The notes under the pieces were generated by a model. The model saw only the letters and a list, made by a program, of their open reading frames with translations. It ran no database searches and had not been told where the DNA came from. Of a stretch of DNA of 64,000 nt, positions 8,003-18,727 are shown one piece after another. Every line of letters begins with the position of its first letter. Position 1 is the first letter of the stretch. Origin of the DNA: Kocuria palustris (GTDB lineage: Bacteria; Actinomycetota; Actinomycetes; Actinomycetales; Micrococcaceae); the NCBI RefSeq assembly GCF_016907795.1, contig NZ_JAFBCR010000001.1, positions 1,364,001 through 1,428,000 on the forward strand, in the 5' to 3' direction. The position numbers and the translations under genes are program-made.

Positions 8003-9687
8003 CGAGAGCCTTCCGTCGAGATGGCCCCAGCCGGCGGGGGCGCATCGCTGGTCGTTGTCGTCTCCGGGAGCGCGAGGGTCTTCGCCAGTTTCTGTCGCGC
8101 CCAGGACTCGTACCGCGCCGAAGAGTGAAGGATCCCCCGGCCGGACTCCGATTCCTCCATCCGCCCGACGGCAGCCGCCGGCCCAGCCGCCTCCACCGCA
8201 TCGGCGATGTGCTGCAGGCTCACCTGCCGGAGGATCTGCCGCCACGCCATGTCAGCGGCTGCCGGGTCGAAGTCCTCCCCCAGGCCCGCGAGCCAGAGGC
8301 GGAAGGCGATCTCCAGATCAGCCATCCAGACAGCGACGGCATCGGTGGACGCTTCATCTGCGGAGGCTCCGGAGCATAGGGCGAGCTGCTGCACGAACCA
8401 GCGGAAAGAGCCACGGAAGGACATGACGAGCTCGACAGCACGGACAGCCTCCGAACGCAGCTCTTGCCCAGACCCGGACAGCAGCTGGGTGCTGACAGGT
8501 ATCGATTCGTCGATCTCCTGGAGCACCACTGCATCTTGCGTTCCATATTCGACGCCGACCAGCCGAAGGCTCAGCTGATGACCCTCGAAGCGCTCAGAGA
8601 TAGCCTCGTCCAGGACGTCGACCTGCTGCGTCAGATTGCGCGGTCGACGTCCGGCCTTCACCTCACCTGCAGTCTCCGCAAACATACTCTGGACTCCGCG
8701 CCAGACGGTCAGGTCCGGGTCATGAGTGCGAGGAAAGTAGACGGCGATGCCGTTCTTCGACTGGGCCTTCGAATAGCGGTACCCCGTCATGGGATCGGCA
8801 AAGCTGTTGGCGCGCCGGATCTTGTCGCCGTTCGCGATCAGCACCTGGCAGACCCTGCCGTCTTGGTCGCGCCAGAGACGGACGCGCCGCTGCTGCCAGG
8901 TGAGGACGTCCACCACTCCACGCGGAACGCTCTCTTCCAGGTCACGGGGCGCGGCGGCATCCGGGGACCTTTCCCACGGCGCCAGATCCTCGGCGCCGGA
9001 CCCGCGATGTTCGAGCAGCTCTTCAGCAGGGAAATTCAGAAACAGCGTGTCCTCGAGTGTGGGCCCGACGACCTGAACGACACCGATGGCTCCCGCCCAA
9101 CCCGTCCCGATCGGATACCCCTTCCCGCCCGTGACCCGCGGATCCCCGACTGTCCCGGATTTGATACCGGAGACGTCATAGGCCTGGCGGTGGACGAGCC
9201 ACCGGGCAGCCTCGGCCGGAGACAGGGACCGCGAATCGACACTCGTCCGAGTCGAGAAGAGGCCGGGCCCCACATCCGGGATCAGCGCAGAGGCATCTGG
9301 ATACTCGCCCTTGGATTTCTGCAGGTCAGCCACCTGGAAGAACGGTGCGGTGGGGTGGAAGAGGTCGAATCGCTCTCGATGCTCCTCGAGGTACTCCTCG
9401 ACGCGCACTGCGTAGGCCTGGTCCTCCTGAAGCGCTTCCCATGTCTCTGCGGGACGGGTCTGACGCGTGATCGGCAGCCTGCGTCCGGCCGCTAAGAGGA
9501 TCGCCTCAAGCAGGCGGAAGACAGCCATATCCTGAGTTGCAGACTCCCCGGAGAGCCCTGCGATTTCCGGAGCACGCCGGAAGACCTCCAGGAGGCCGAG
9601 CTCCTTCACCGAGCCCTCGAGGGTGCGCACTCGCACCCATGGCTCGTCCAGCAGATTGAATCCGGCTTTGTCCATCCCGGTCTCCAT
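7999..9687 (-). CDS. cas8e: Cascade large subunit Cas8e (Cse1/CasA)
   Basis: This 562-residue subunit recognises the PAM and recruits Cas3. The N-terminus FNLLDEPWVRV is characteristic of CasA/Cse1, as are HRERFDLFHPTAPFFQV and the segment RWLVHRQAYDVSGIKSG. The C-terminal third is the four-helix bundle. ATG at 9687 has a ribosome site (AAGGA) about 7 bases upstream. It lies 70 bp after cas3, the only sizeable gap in the block, so a second promoter there is possible. Confidence 0.94.
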   Translation of the reverse strand: METGMDKAGFNLLDEPWVRVRTLEGSVKELGLLEVFRRAPEIAGLSGESATQDMAVFRLLEAILLAAGRRLPITRQTRPAETWEALQEDQAYAVRVEEYLEEHRERFDLFHPTAPFFQVADLQKSKGEYPDASALIPDVGPGLFSTRTSVDSRSLSPAEAARWLVHRQAYDVSGIKSGTVGDPRVTGGKGYPIGTGWAGAIGVVQVVGPTLEDTLFLNFPAEELLEHRGSGAEDLAPWERSPDAAAPRDLEESVPRGVVDVLTWQQRRVRLWRDQDGRVCQVLIANGDKIRRANSFADPMTGYRYSKAQSKNGIAVYFPRTHDPDLTVWRGVQSMFAETAGEVKAGRRPRNLTQQVDVLDEAISERFEGHQLSLRLVGVEYGTQDAVVLQEIDESIPVSTQLLSGSGQELRSEAVRAVELVMSFRGSFRWFVQQLALCSGASADEASTDAVAVWMADLEIAFRLWLAGLGEDFDPAAADMAWRQILRQVSLQHIADAVEAAGPAAAVGRMEESESGRGILHSSARYESWARQKLAKTLALPETTTTSDAPPPAGAISTEGSR

Positions 9688-9757
9688 CTCGTTCCTTATC
9701 TGACCACCGGCCGCATCCTGACCTGCATCTGAGATCAGAGTGACCCCTGCTAAGAGG

Positions 9758-12679
9758 TCAGATCAAGAGATTCGAAACTATTAAGCTACTGCCATCATCC
9801 GCCTTGGCCCGGACAGGCGACAGACCGAGCGACCTGTCATACTGGAACCGTCGCCTCACGAGCACTCCCTGCAGATCGTCATCCACCTCCAGCACGAGTT
9901 GCCCCTTGAGCAGGTAGTGCTGCTGCCACCCAGGAATGCCGCGCCTCTCCAGCTCGTCGAGTGCGGCAGAGAAGGATGCCTCGTCTGGACGTACAAGCCA
10001 GGTGGGCAACCGCACCGCACTTCCTGCGACCGCTCTCGCCGCGAGCTCTGGAGGTGGCTGCAGCTCGTCCAGGGAGTAGTCCGCGCCCGATTCCTCACCG
10101 ATCACCACCCAAGGCAGCGGACGCAGGATGCCACCGAACGTACGCTGGACCAGCAGTACCTCCAACGTGGGCTCTATATCCCGAACATGAGCCTGCGCCG
10201 CCGAGTCGATGCGGTCCGCGTCCTGGTCGAGCATGTTCTTCAGCGCCAGATTGAGTTTGCCGTCGCTGCGAAACGGCGTGCTCAGCTGGAACGCACAAGC
10301 GCGTCGCTGGGCGGAATCCGACCGGGCCTGTTCCTCAGCCCGGGCCTGGGAATACGACCCCGCCCATGCAGCCGGAACCGTGAGATCTGAGCTGTAGACG
10401 GCCTCCACCGCAGGAGGAACGTCGTGACGGAGACACCACGGCTCACCTCGCCATGCACCGGCCAGCACATGCATCGTCGCCAAAAGCACCCGATCGCCGT
10501 AGATCGCCGTCGAGCCTTTGTCGAACACAGGGACATCGCCTGTGGCGTCCACGCCTCGGATGAGCATCATGGGGGCGCTCAACCAGCTGGGTCGGTCCTC
10601 GTCGGGCCTCTGGTGACGATGCAATCGCCCAGCCCGCTGCGCCAGCGAATCCACAGGCGCGAGGTCAGTGATCAGCAGGTCGAAATCGATGTCCAGAGAC
10701 TGCTCCAGAACTTGGGTCCCCACCACGATCCGCAGCTGCGGGCGACCATCCCCTCTATGGGAATCCGGCCCGAGGCACCTCACCAGCCCTTGCTCTCGAT
10801 CGGCTCGATCTGCGGCGGTGAACTGCGAATGGAGAAGTTCCAGGGAGTCCTCAGGGAAGCGACGACACAGCTGTCCGTAGACTTCCTGGGCGCGTCGCAC
10901 CGTATTGCAGACGATCCCGACAACGCCCCCCTCCCTCTCCAAAGGTTCCAGCTCGAGGCAGAGCACACTGAGTTCGTCGCCGATGAGTCGCATTCCCGCC
11001 TTGCGGTGCCCTTCCGGGGCCGTGATCCCCTCTGAAAGAGAACCGTCTCGAGTCACGACCGTCACGCGAGGGAATTCCACCTCCGGTTCGGTCGGCTCCG
11101 CCGTCTCGTCCCACGGAAAACCATCCCCCAGCACCTGGCCCCAGTGCCCCTCCAGTCCCTGTGCATAGGCACTCTCCAGGCCTCTCCGCTGAGCGGCCGA
11201 GAGAGTGGCAGATAAGAGGATGACCGGGGCGCCGTGGGCCCCCAACCACATGAGGGCGCGGTGCATGTAGCTCGTGGAATAGACGTCATAGGCGTGGACC
11301 TCGTCGATGACGACAACCTTCCCTGCCAAGCCCAGGTGCCGAAGAGTGACGTACTTGGTCGCCAGAGCGCACATGAGGATCTGATCAACGGTGCACACGA
11401 CGAACTCCGAGAGCAGTCCACGTCGACGACCACTCAGCCACTGATGGGCGACCACGTCCAGATGCTGCTCTGGGGTGTCGGAAGCGATTGATCGGGTCCT
11501 GCCCACCAGGTCCGCGTAGTCCTGATTCAGCGCAGCTCGGGAATGGCCCAGGAACAGGGAGTGCAGCTGGTCTTCGTCAGCGCTCGTCGAGCGGACCCAG
11601 GTCTGGACTCGAGCGAACATGGCGTCCGCAGTGGCCATCGTGGGCAGGGCAAAGGCAACTCCCCCTGAGCCAAAATTGGCCGCCTGGATCTCAGCAGCCA
11701 GCAGTGCTGCTTCGGTCTTTCCGGAGCCTGTTTCCGCCTCGACGATCATCAACGCAGGCTGCGCCCCGATAGCTCCTGCGATGCGGACGACGTCGAGCTG
11801 CGCTTGCCTGAGTTCCGCCTCATCCCGCCATCCGAAGCGCTCGCGGAAGGGGACCTCCCCGTCAACGTGCGGAGCCCATGCGGTGGTGAGGTTCAGGGCG
11901 TTGAGCGCGCCCTCGGCACGCGATGCCTTACCCGGCACTCGACCTGACACCGTCAGAGGGAAGAGCTGCTGATTGGAGGCGATCCAATCCGCCATGGTCA
12001 CCAGACCAGACAGCATCAGCTGGTCCGCAACAGACAGGCCACCGCGCTCCAGCACTCGCGCCAGGACTTCGGCTGAGCCGGTGCGATCGACGATGTCGTC
12101 AATCATGGTGATCCAGAGATTTTCCCATGCAGTGCCGTGCTTAATAAGCCACTCATCGATCCGGTGCCTAGCGGAGTCAGTACGCTGCCCTGCCCCGAGG
12201 CCGCTCGGCTTGCCGTGATGACAGCCGGCGATGGACGTCACCGAGCTGATCGCTCGTGGTTTCACCTTCGGATGGAACCGTTGCAGGCACCTGAAGAGAA
12301 TCGCATCCGAATGGACGGCATGGCCTCGTTCGATGCGATCATCCAATGCCAGATCCGGCATGGCCCGCATCCCCTGGACGTGTCGCCATCGCTCATCAAG
12401 TGGAGAATCACGGACCTGGGCCTGGAATCTCAGCTGCGCCTTGCCCAGATCATGCGTTCCCGCAAGGAATCCGACGAGCTCCTGGACCTCGCCATCGGCA
12501 ATCCGGTTCAACCTCTGGAAGAGGGCGTTCGACAACCAGCGGTCAGCCAGCTCCATGCCGACGTCCGCCGAATCCCGCAGATGCTGATGCAGCGCCAGCC
12601 ACGTTCCCTCAGCGTCTGCCCCTGGAGCCAGTCCTGGCGTCTTGCCCCAGAGCCGCCACACATCCTCCGGCAGGTCCAT
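9758..12679 (-). CDS. cas3: CRISPR-associated nuclease/helicase Cas3
   Basis: HD nuclease and superfamily 2 helicase that degrades DNA marked by Cascade. The HD domain is first: GTHDLGKAQLRF (residues ~90) and GCHHGKPSG. The helicase has Walker A ETGSGKTEAALLA, the DEVH box VIDEVHAYD, motif III LLSATLS, and motif VI near QRAGRLHRHQRP. ATG at 12679 is chosen because GAGGG lies 5 bases upstream and the protein then opens at LPEDVWRLWGK. The frame also has an ATG at 12691 and a TTG at 12733. All motifs look intact, so interference should be functional. Confidence 0.95.
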   Translation of the reverse strand: MDLPEDVWRLWGKTPGLAPGADAEGTWLALHQHLRDSADVGMELADRWLSNALFQRLNRIADGEVQELVGFLAGTHDLGKAQLRFQAQVRDSPLDERWRHVQGMRAMPDLALDDRIERGHAVHSDAILFRCLQRFHPKVKPRAISSVTSIAGCHHGKPSGLGAGQRTDSARHRIDEWLIKHGTAWENLWITMIDDIVDRTGSAEVLARVLERGGLSVADQLMLSGLVTMADWIASNQQLFPLTVSGRVPGKASRAEGALNALNLTTAWAPHVDGEVPFRERFGWRDEAELRQAQLDVVRIAGAIGAQPALMIVEAETGSGKTEAALLAAEIQAANFGSGGVAFALPTMATADAMFARVQTWVRSTSADEDQLHSLFLGHSRAALNQDYADLVGRTRSIASDTPEQHLDVVAHQWLSGRRRGLLSEFVVCTVDQILMCALATKYVTLRHLGLAGKVVVIDEVHAYDVYSTSYMHRALMWLGAHGAPVILLSATLSAAQRRGLESAYAQGLEGHWGQVLGDGFPWDETAEPTEPEVEFPRVTVVTRDGSLSEGITAPEGHRKAGMRLIGDELSVLCLELEPLEREGGVVGIVCNTVRRAQEVYGQLCRRFPEDSLELLHSQFTAADRADREQGLVRCLGPDSHRGDGRPQLRIVVGTQVLEQSLDIDFDLLITDLAPVDSLAQRAGRLHRHQRPDEDRPSWLSAPMMLIRGVDATGDVPVFDKGSTAIYGDRVLLATMHVLAGAWRGEPWCLRHDVPPAVEAVYSSDLTVPAAWAGSYSQARAEEQARSDSAQRRACAFQLSTPFRSDGKLNLALKNMLDQDADRIDSAAQAHVRDIEPTLEVLLVQRTFGGILRPLPWVVIGEESGADYSLDELQPPPELAARAVAGSAVRLPTWLVRPDEASFSAALDELERRGIPGWQQHYLLKGQLVLEVDDDLQGVLVRRRFQYDRSLGLSPVRAKADDGSSLIVSNLLI

Positions 12680-12825
12680 GGATGCCCTCATCGTCGAGTC
12701 GGCAGCGCCTTCGTTAGGAGTCGCCTCTGACAATGATCATGCATTATTCGTAGACGAAATCGGCACGCCTCGCCGCGGCGAGATGCGTCAGGTCCCGTCC
12801 GACCGGCAGCGGAGTTCAGTGTCGC
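12680..12825 (-). promoter_or_regulatory. Region expected to hold the cas operon promoter
   Basis: This 146-bp stretch lies between the chosen cas3 start and the decayed end of CRISPR array 2. It has a locally AT-rich patch (about 12731-12755) that could carry a leftward -10 element. No clear -35/-10 pair or operator could be assigned. Transcription from the leader of array 2 also points into this region. Confidence 0.3.
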
Positions 12826-14864
12826 GTTCCATCCCCGCATGCGCGGGGAGCCAGATCAAGGCGCCAAAGGCCTCGTAGCCTAATACGGCTCACCCCCGCG
12901 CGCGCAGGGAAAATTTGCCACTAGAACGGTAGCGCTCATTACGGGTCGGACTCATCCCCATATCAGCGGCAGACGCCAGGTTCAGGCACGGCGTCGCAAG
13001 GGCACCCACCCCCTCCCCAGATGCGCGGGGAGCACCCCAGCCGGGTTTCCGCGCCCGCATACAGCACCGGCTCATCCCCGCATGCGCGGGGAGCACTCTC
13101 CCAGCTGGTGTAGCTGCAAGCCATCACGGGGCTCATCCCCGCATGCGCGGGGAGCACGAGTACGCGGCGGCGACCCGCACCCCCGAGTCCGGGCTCATCC
13201 CCGCATGCGCGGGGAGCACTCGGACAGCGCCTGCCGGGACACCGGCAGCCAGGGCTCATCCCCGCTTGCGCGGGGAGCACCACTGCTCATTGGAGCACCT
13301 GGTCCGGCTGCGGCTCATCCCCGCATGCGCAGGGAGCACCCCACGCGATCCGGCACGGCCCATAGCGGCCCCGACTCATCCCCGCATTCGCGGGGAGCAC
13401 ATGGCCGAGGCTGCCTCCGGCGGCGCGCGTGCCGGCTCATCCCCGCATGCGCGGGGAGCACACGCCCGACTCCTCCTGAACCTTGTCAGCAAGGGGCTCA
13501 TCCCCGCATGCGCGGGGAGCACCGCGGATTTGCGAAAGGAATGTACCGGCCTGGCGGCTCATCCCCGCATGCGCGGGGAGCACCCTATAGGGGAGCCTCG
13601 CAGTCCAGGCGGGCGAGGCTCATCCCCGCATGCGCGGGGAGCACAACGCCGCCGCACGCGCCGCCGATCCCCGGCCCGGCTCATCCCCGCATGCGCGGGG
13701 AGCACGTCCACGTCGCATAGCGCGAGTTCTGGGTCTTGGGCTCATCCCCGCATGCGCGGGGAGCACGCGTCCGCCGCGGTGTGTCCGTTCGCGGCGTAGG
13801 GCTCATCCCCGCATGCGCGGGGAGCACTAGGACAGCGTCTGGTTCGGGGTGTCACCCACGGGCTCATCCCCGCATGCGCGGGGAGCACAGAACTCGCGCT
13901 ATGCGACGTGGACTGAGACCAGGCTCATCCCCGCATGCGCGGGGAGCACACCCCGATCTTCGAGCTGCCGGCCACCCGCCGGGGCTCATCCCCGCATGCG
14001 CGGGGAGCACGCCCGACCCCACCAGCGCAATCCCCGAGCCCTGGGCTCATCCCCGCATGCGCGGGGAGCACATCATCTGAAACCCCCACCGCGCTCGCGG
14101 CACCGGCTCATCCCCGCATGCGCGGGGAGCACAACGTGGAACAGGAGTGGCTTGCATTCACCCGGGGCTCATCCCCGCATGCGCGGGGAGCACCCTGACC
14201 TGGTGACGTTTGACGAGTTCTGGAAGGGCTCATCCCCGCATGCGCGGGGAGCACTCCGTGGTCTTGGGCAGGTCCAGCGCGTCCTCCGGCTCATCCCCGC
14301 ATGCGCGGGGAGCACTGCCAGTGGGTCACTGCGATGGAGCGCGGCCCGGGCTCATCCCCGCATGCGCGGGGAGCACGTGCTGCTGGCCATCGCTGACAGC
14401 GCCACTGACGGCTCATCCCCGCATGCGCGGGGAGCACAAGAGTGGTCGGCGATGATCGGGCAGATCGGGCGGCTCATCCCCGCATGCGCGGGGAGCACAC
14501 GGTGGCCTTCGTGGGCGCGTTGACCTGCCCGGGCTCATCCCCGCATGCGCGGGGAGCACTCTCCGATGCCGCGCCAGATGGACACGGCGATGGGCTCATC
14601 CCCGCATGCGCGGGGAGCACATCCAGCCTTCCGATCGGCAGGATCGGATCGAGGGCTCATCCCCGCATGCGCGGGGAGCACCGTCACGTCGTCACGGGGT
14701 GACGGTGCTCAGGCGGCTCATCCCCGCATGCGCGGGGAGCACTCTATACCAGGCTCAGACTTGCAAACAAGTCTCGGCTCATCCCCGCATGCGCGGGGAG
14801 CACGACGCGGAGGCGGCATTGTAGGCGTCCTGCGCCGGCTCATCCCCGCATGCGCGGGGAGCAC
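12826..14864 (-). CRISPR. CRISPR array 2, type I-E, 30 good repeats plus 4 decayed repeats
   Basis: Well-kept 28-bp repeats run from 13069 to 14864, mostly at 61-bp spacing. Their core is CCCCGCATGCGCGGGG, with A where array 1 has C. Point variants occur at 13253 (CTTGCG), 13312 (GCGCAGGG) and 13373 (GACTC, CATTCG). Units at 12826, 12887, 12949 and 13008 are increasingly damaged, which marks the left end as the old, leader-distal end. Most spacers are 33 bp; those after 13130 and 13253 are 34 and 31. On the minus strand the repeats read in type I-E polarity, so transcription runs toward cas3. Confidence 0.98.
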
Positions 14865-14979
14865 ACTTCCTGACATGGGACGATTCCAGCCGCGGACCCG
14901 ATTCTCCTTCAGTTCGAGAGATTCGGGCCCTGCGGTCAGATCAATGCTTCATCGAGCATTAGGGCTGCACGCAACGAGA
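14865..14979 (-). promoter_or_regulatory. Leader of CRISPR array 2
   Basis: This stretch is non-coding and flanks the least-degenerate end of the array. TTCCTGAC at 14867-14874 matches the leader motif of array 1. A small perfect inverted repeat (AATGCT at 14943-14948, AGCATT at 14955-14960) lies in its distal part and could be a protein site. A promoter for pre-crRNA transcription should lie here, though no consensus could be fixed. Confidence 0.55.
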
Positions 14980-15018
14980 CAGCCCTCCTCCCCGCCGCTA
15001 TGGCTGGGAGGAGGGCTG
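14980..15018 (-). terminator. Hairpin after the alanine/glycine symporter
   Basis: CAGCCCTCCTCCC (14980-14992) pairs perfectly with GGGAGGAGGGCTG (15006-15018). It sits 26 bp past the symporter stop and separates that unit from the CRISPR leader. A T-tract is not obvious. Confidence 0.65.
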
Positions 15019-15044
15019 CGTCGTCGTTCAGCGGCGGAAGCGGA

Positions 15045-16532
15045 TCAGGCCTTGCCCACGCGCTTCATCTGCTGGGTCCAGAACGCCCCGGTGGTGATCA
15101 CGTCGGTGCCGTCCCAGGCGTCCAGCCCGGTGAAGCCCGGGATGTCGGAGCCGTTGAAGGTGGGCTCCTCGCCGCGGCGGCGCTGGGCCTCGTAGTTCTT
15201 CATCACCTTGACAGCGATGGGCGCCAGGAGGATCAGGGCGATCAGGTTGATCGTGGCCATGATCGCCATCATCACGTCGGCTAGAGACCACACGAGGTCC
15301 AGGGCGACCACCGAGCCGACCATCACGGACAGGAGCACCAGCAGGCGGTAGCCGTTCATCACCGCGCGCGAGCGGGTGAGGAACATGATGTTCGCCTCGC
15401 CGTAGAAGTAGTTGCCGATCACCGAGCTGAAGGCGAACAGGAAGATCGCGATGGTCAGGAAGTGGACCGCCCAGGTGCCCAGCTGCAGACCCAGTGCCGT
15501 CTGCGTGAGCGAGGCGCCCTGGGCAGAGTCGCCGAAGCTCGGGTTGGACAGCAGCACGATGAACGCCGTGACCGAGCAGACGAGCCAGGTGTCGAAGTAG
15601 ACGCCCAGGGACTGCACGAAGCCCTGCTTGGCCGGGTGAGAGACGGAGGCCGAGGCACCGGCGTTCGGCGCGGAGCCCATGCCGGCCTCATTGGAGAACA
15701 GTCCGCGGCGCAGGCCCTGGACGAACACGGCCATGAAGCCGCCCACCACGAACTCGCGGATGCCGAAGGCGCCCAGGACGATGTCGGCGACCATGCCGGG
15801 GACCTCGCCGATGTTCAGGACGACGACCAGGAGCCCGAGCAGCACGTACAGGATGGCCATGACCGGCACGACTGCCTGGGTGACCGCGGAGATGCGGCGG
15901 GCGCCGCCGAAGATGATGGAGGCGGTCAGCACGACGACCACTGCGCCCACGATCAGCTTGAAGGGCAGGGCCCCGGCGGCCGACGGGTCGATGTCCAGCG
16001 AGCCCGACAGCGAGTCCACAATCGCGTTGGACTGCACCGAGTTGAACACCAGGCCGTAGGTGACGGTGATGATCACCGCGAACAGGATGCCCATCCAGTG
16101 CTTCTTGAGCCCGTAGGTCATGTAGTAGGCCGGTCCGCCGTAGTAGCCGGTCTCGCCCTTGCGCTTGTAGAGCTGGCCCAGCAGCGACTCGACGAACGCG
16201 CTGGCGCCGCCGATGGCCGCGATGGCCCACATCCAGAACACGGCGCCGGGTCCGCCCACGCTGATCGCGATGGCCACGCCGGCGATGTTGCCCGTGCCCA
16301 CGCGCGAGGCCGCCGAGACGGTGAACGCGCGGAACGACGAGATCGACTTCTTGCCGTCCGGGTCCTCACCGGGAGGGTCTCGCAGCACCCGGAACATCTC
16401 CGGGACGGACCGCCACTGGACCGCCCTGGTCCTGATCGTCAGGTAGATACCCGTGCCGATCAGGATCGCGAAGACGATCCAGCTCCAGATGAAATTGCCG
16501 ACGCTGCCGACGAGCTCAGTGAGCTGCTCCAT
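15045..16532 (-). CDS. Alanine/glycine:cation symporter (AGCS family)
   Basis: This is a polytopic membrane transporter that takes up alanine or glycine with sodium or protons. About 495 residues with ~10-11 hydrophobic segments are seen. The family block SRVGTGNIAGVAIAISVGGPG and the SNEAGMGSAPNA motif are both present. ATG at 16532 is preferred over the GTG two codons upstream because GGGAG then lies 5 bases before it. A possible -10 element (TACATT on the minus strand, 16597-16602) lies about 65 bp upstream. It looks like a single-gene unit, with a hairpin after the stop. Confidence 0.88.
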   Translation of the reverse strand: MEQLTELVGSVGNFIWSWIVFAILIGTGIYLTIRTRAVQWRSVPEMFRVLRDPPGEDPDGKKSISSFRAFTVSAASRVGTGNIAGVAIAISVGGPGAVFWMWAIAAIGGASAFVESLLGQLYKRKGETGYYGGPAYYMTYGLKKHWMGILFAVIITVTYGLVFNSVQSNAIVDSLSGSLDIDPSAAGALPFKLIVGAVVVVLTASIIFGGARRISAVTQAVVPVMAILYVLLGLLVVVLNIGEVPGMVADIVLGAFGIREFVVGGFMAVFVQGLRRGLFSNEAGMGSAPNAGASASVSHPAKQGFVQSLGVYFDTWLVCSVTAFIVLLSNPSFGDSAQGASLTQTALGLQLGTWAVHFLTIAIFLFAFSSVIGNYFYGEANIMFLTRSRAVMNGYRLLVLLSVMVGSVVALDLVWSLADVMMAIMATINLIALILLAPIAVKVMKNYEAQRRRGEEPTFNGSDIPGFTGLDAWDGTDVITTGAFWTQQMKRVGKA

Positions 16533-16673
16533 GTGCACTCCCGCTTCTCAGAGGAATCTGCCGGAGCGATCACAGGCCGTTCCCAGCAGTTGGTGCAATG
16601 TACACCAGCCAGGTTTCCGGCGAGTTGCGGCTGGTGCCCCGACTGCGCACGTGAAGCGCCGAGCTCGAGGACC

Positions 16674-18512
16674 TCAGTCCTCGACGACCCGCACCGCGCC
16701 CTTGTCCGCCGAGGTCACCATGGAGGCGTAGGCCTTCAGGGCCTTGGACACCTTGCGCTCGCGCGGCTTGGTCGGCTTCCAGGGTGCCTCGCCCTTCTCG
16801 GAGCGACGACGCGCCAGCTCGGCGTCGTCCACGTTCACGCGCAGGATGCGGTTCTCGACGTCGATCTCGATCTCATCGCCCTGCTCGATCAGGCCCACGG
16901 CACCGCCGGCGGCGGCCTCCGGGGAGATGTGCCCGATCGACAGCCCCGAGGTGCCGCCGGAGAAGCGGCCGTCGGTGATCAGCGCGCACTCCTTCCCCAG
17001 GCCCAGGCCCTTGAGGTAGGAGGTCGGGTAGAGCATCTCCTGCATGCCGGGCCCGCCCTTGGGGCCCTCGTACTGGATGACCACGATGTCCCCGGACTTC
17101 ACGTTCTTGGACAGGATCTCGAACACGGCCTCGTCCTGGGATTCGACGACGAACGCGGAGCCCTTGAAGTGGAACAGGGACTCGTCGATGCCCGCGGTCT
17201 TGATGATCGCGCCGTCCTCGGCGATGTTGCCGAAGAGCACGCACAGCCCGCCCTCCTTGGTGTAGGCGTGGGCGACCGAGCGGATGCAGCCGTCCTGGGC
17301 GTCGAGGTCGTGATCCTCGTACTCGTTGGCCTGCGAGAACGCCTGCGTGGTGCGCACCCCACCCGGAGCGGCCAGGAAGTGGTGCTTCGCCTGCTCGGTC
17401 GCCTTGCCGGAGCGGATGTCCCACTCGTCGAGCCACTCGCCCATGGTGGCGGCGTGGACGGTGTGGACGTCCTCGTCCAGCAGCCCACCGCGGCGCAGCT
17501 CGCCCAGGATCGCGGGGATGCCGCCGGCCCGGTGGACGTGCTCGATGTGGTACTTCGTGGAGTTCGGGGCGACCTTGGCCAGGCAGGGCACGCGCCGGGA
17601 GATCTGGTCGATGTCCGACATGGTGAAGTCGACCTCGGCCTCCTGCGCGGCGGCCAGGATGTGCAGCACCGTGTTGGTGGACCCGCCCATGGCCACATCC
17701 AGGGTCATGGCGTTGGCGAAGGCCTCCGGGGTGGCGATCGAGCGCGGCAGGACGGAGTCGTCGTCGTCCTCGTAATAGCGCTTGGCCGAGGTCACGATCC
17801 GGGCGCCGGCCTCCTCGAAGAGGCGCTTGCGATTGATGTGCGTGGCAAGAGTGGTGCCGTTGCCCGGAAGGGACAGGCCCAGGGCCTCGGTGAGGCAGTT
17901 CATGGAGTTGGCCGTGAACATGCCCGAGCACGAGCCGCACGTGGGGCAGGCGGACTCCTCGATCAGCGCGAGCTGGTCATCGGTCACGGACTCGTCCACG
18001 GCCAGGGACATGGCATCCACCAGGTCCACGCGGTGCTCCACCACGCCCTCGACGCCCTCGCCGGACTCCATGGGCCCGCCGGAGACGAAGATCGTGGGGA
18101 TGTTCAGGCGCATGGCGGCCATGAGCATGCCCGGGGTGATCTTGTCGCAGTTGGAGATGCACACCAAGGCGTCGGCGCAGTGCGCGTTGACCATGTACTC
18201 GACCGAGTCCGCGATGATGTCGCGGCTGGGCAGCGAGTAGAGCATGCCGTCGTGGCCCATGGCGATGCCGTCGTCCACCGCGATCGTGTTGAACTCCTTG
18301 GCCACGCCGCCGGCCTCCTCGACCGCGCGCGCCACGAGCTGGCCCATGTCCTTGAGGTGGACGTGGCCGGGCACGAACTGGGTGAAGGAGTTGGCGATCG
18401 CCACGATCGGCTTGCCGAAGTCCTCGCTGCCCATGCCGGTGGCGCGCCACAGCGCGCGGGCGCCCGACATGTTGCGGCCGGTGGTGGAGGTGGCGGAACG
18501 AAGCTGCGGCAC
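16674..18512 (-). CDS. ilvD: Dihydroxy-acid dehydratase
   Basis: Iron-sulfur enzyme of branched-chain amino acid synthesis that dehydrates dihydroxy-isovalerate and dihydroxy-methylvalerate. The start is GTG at 18512, preceded by AGAGGAGAG at good spacing; the open frame further upstream is not conserved. About 612 residues, the normal length. Cluster cysteines sit in [12 protein letters not shown] and [18 protein letters not shown]. Other motifs are [13 protein letters not shown] near the N-terminus and [10 protein letters not shown] near the C-terminus. No other ilv gene is adjacent. Confidence 0.96.
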   Translation of the reverse strand: MPQLRSATSTTGRNMSGARALWRATGMGSEDFGKPIVAIANSFTQFVPGHVHLKDMGQLVARAVEEAGGVAKEFNTIAVDDGIAMGHDGMLYSLPSRDIIADSVEYMVNAHCADALVCISNCDKITPGMLMAAMRLNIPTIFVSGGPMESGEGVEGVVEHRVDLVDAMSLAVDESVTDDQLALIEESACPTCGSCSGMFTANSMNCLTEALGLSLPGNGTTLATHINRKRLFEEAGARIVTSAKRYYEDDDDSVLPRSIATPEAFANAMTLDVAMGGSTNTVLHILAAAQEAEVDFTMSDIDQISRRVPCLAKVAPNSTKYHIEHVHRAGGIPAILGELRRGGLLDEDVHTVHAATMGEWLDEWDIRSGKATEQAKHHFLAAPGGVRTTQAFSQANEYEDHDLDAQDGCIRSVAHAYTKEGGLCVLFGNIAEDGAIIKTAGIDESLFHFKGSAFVVESQDEAVFEILSKNVKSGDIVVIQYEGPKGGPGMQEMLYPTSYLKGLGLGKECALITDGRFSGGTSGLSIGHISPEAAAGGAVGLIEQGDEIEIDVENRILRVNVDDAELARRRSEKGEAPWKPTKPRERKVSKALKAYASMVTSADKGAVRVVED

Positions 18513-18727
18513 GGATCTCTCCTCTGGTGCCGCCGCGGCAGGAGACCGCGGCGGACGACGGATGCGAGCGGGCAGGCGGACTGCGGCCTGCACTGCCCCG
18601 ATTCTCTCTTGAACGCGCCTCGGAGCGGAAATCTTCCGACGCAGGGCTTGCCGTATCGCCCCATCCGGGTATTTTCTATAGTGAACACTCGAGCTCGACC
18701 GCCCTTCCTCGCGAAAGGACCCTCCCC

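Noticed and set aside
13082-15195. Several plus-strand frames through CRISPR array 2
   Set aside because: They encode only repeated segments such as SSPHARGA and LIPACAGST, the translated repeats, so they are not proteins.
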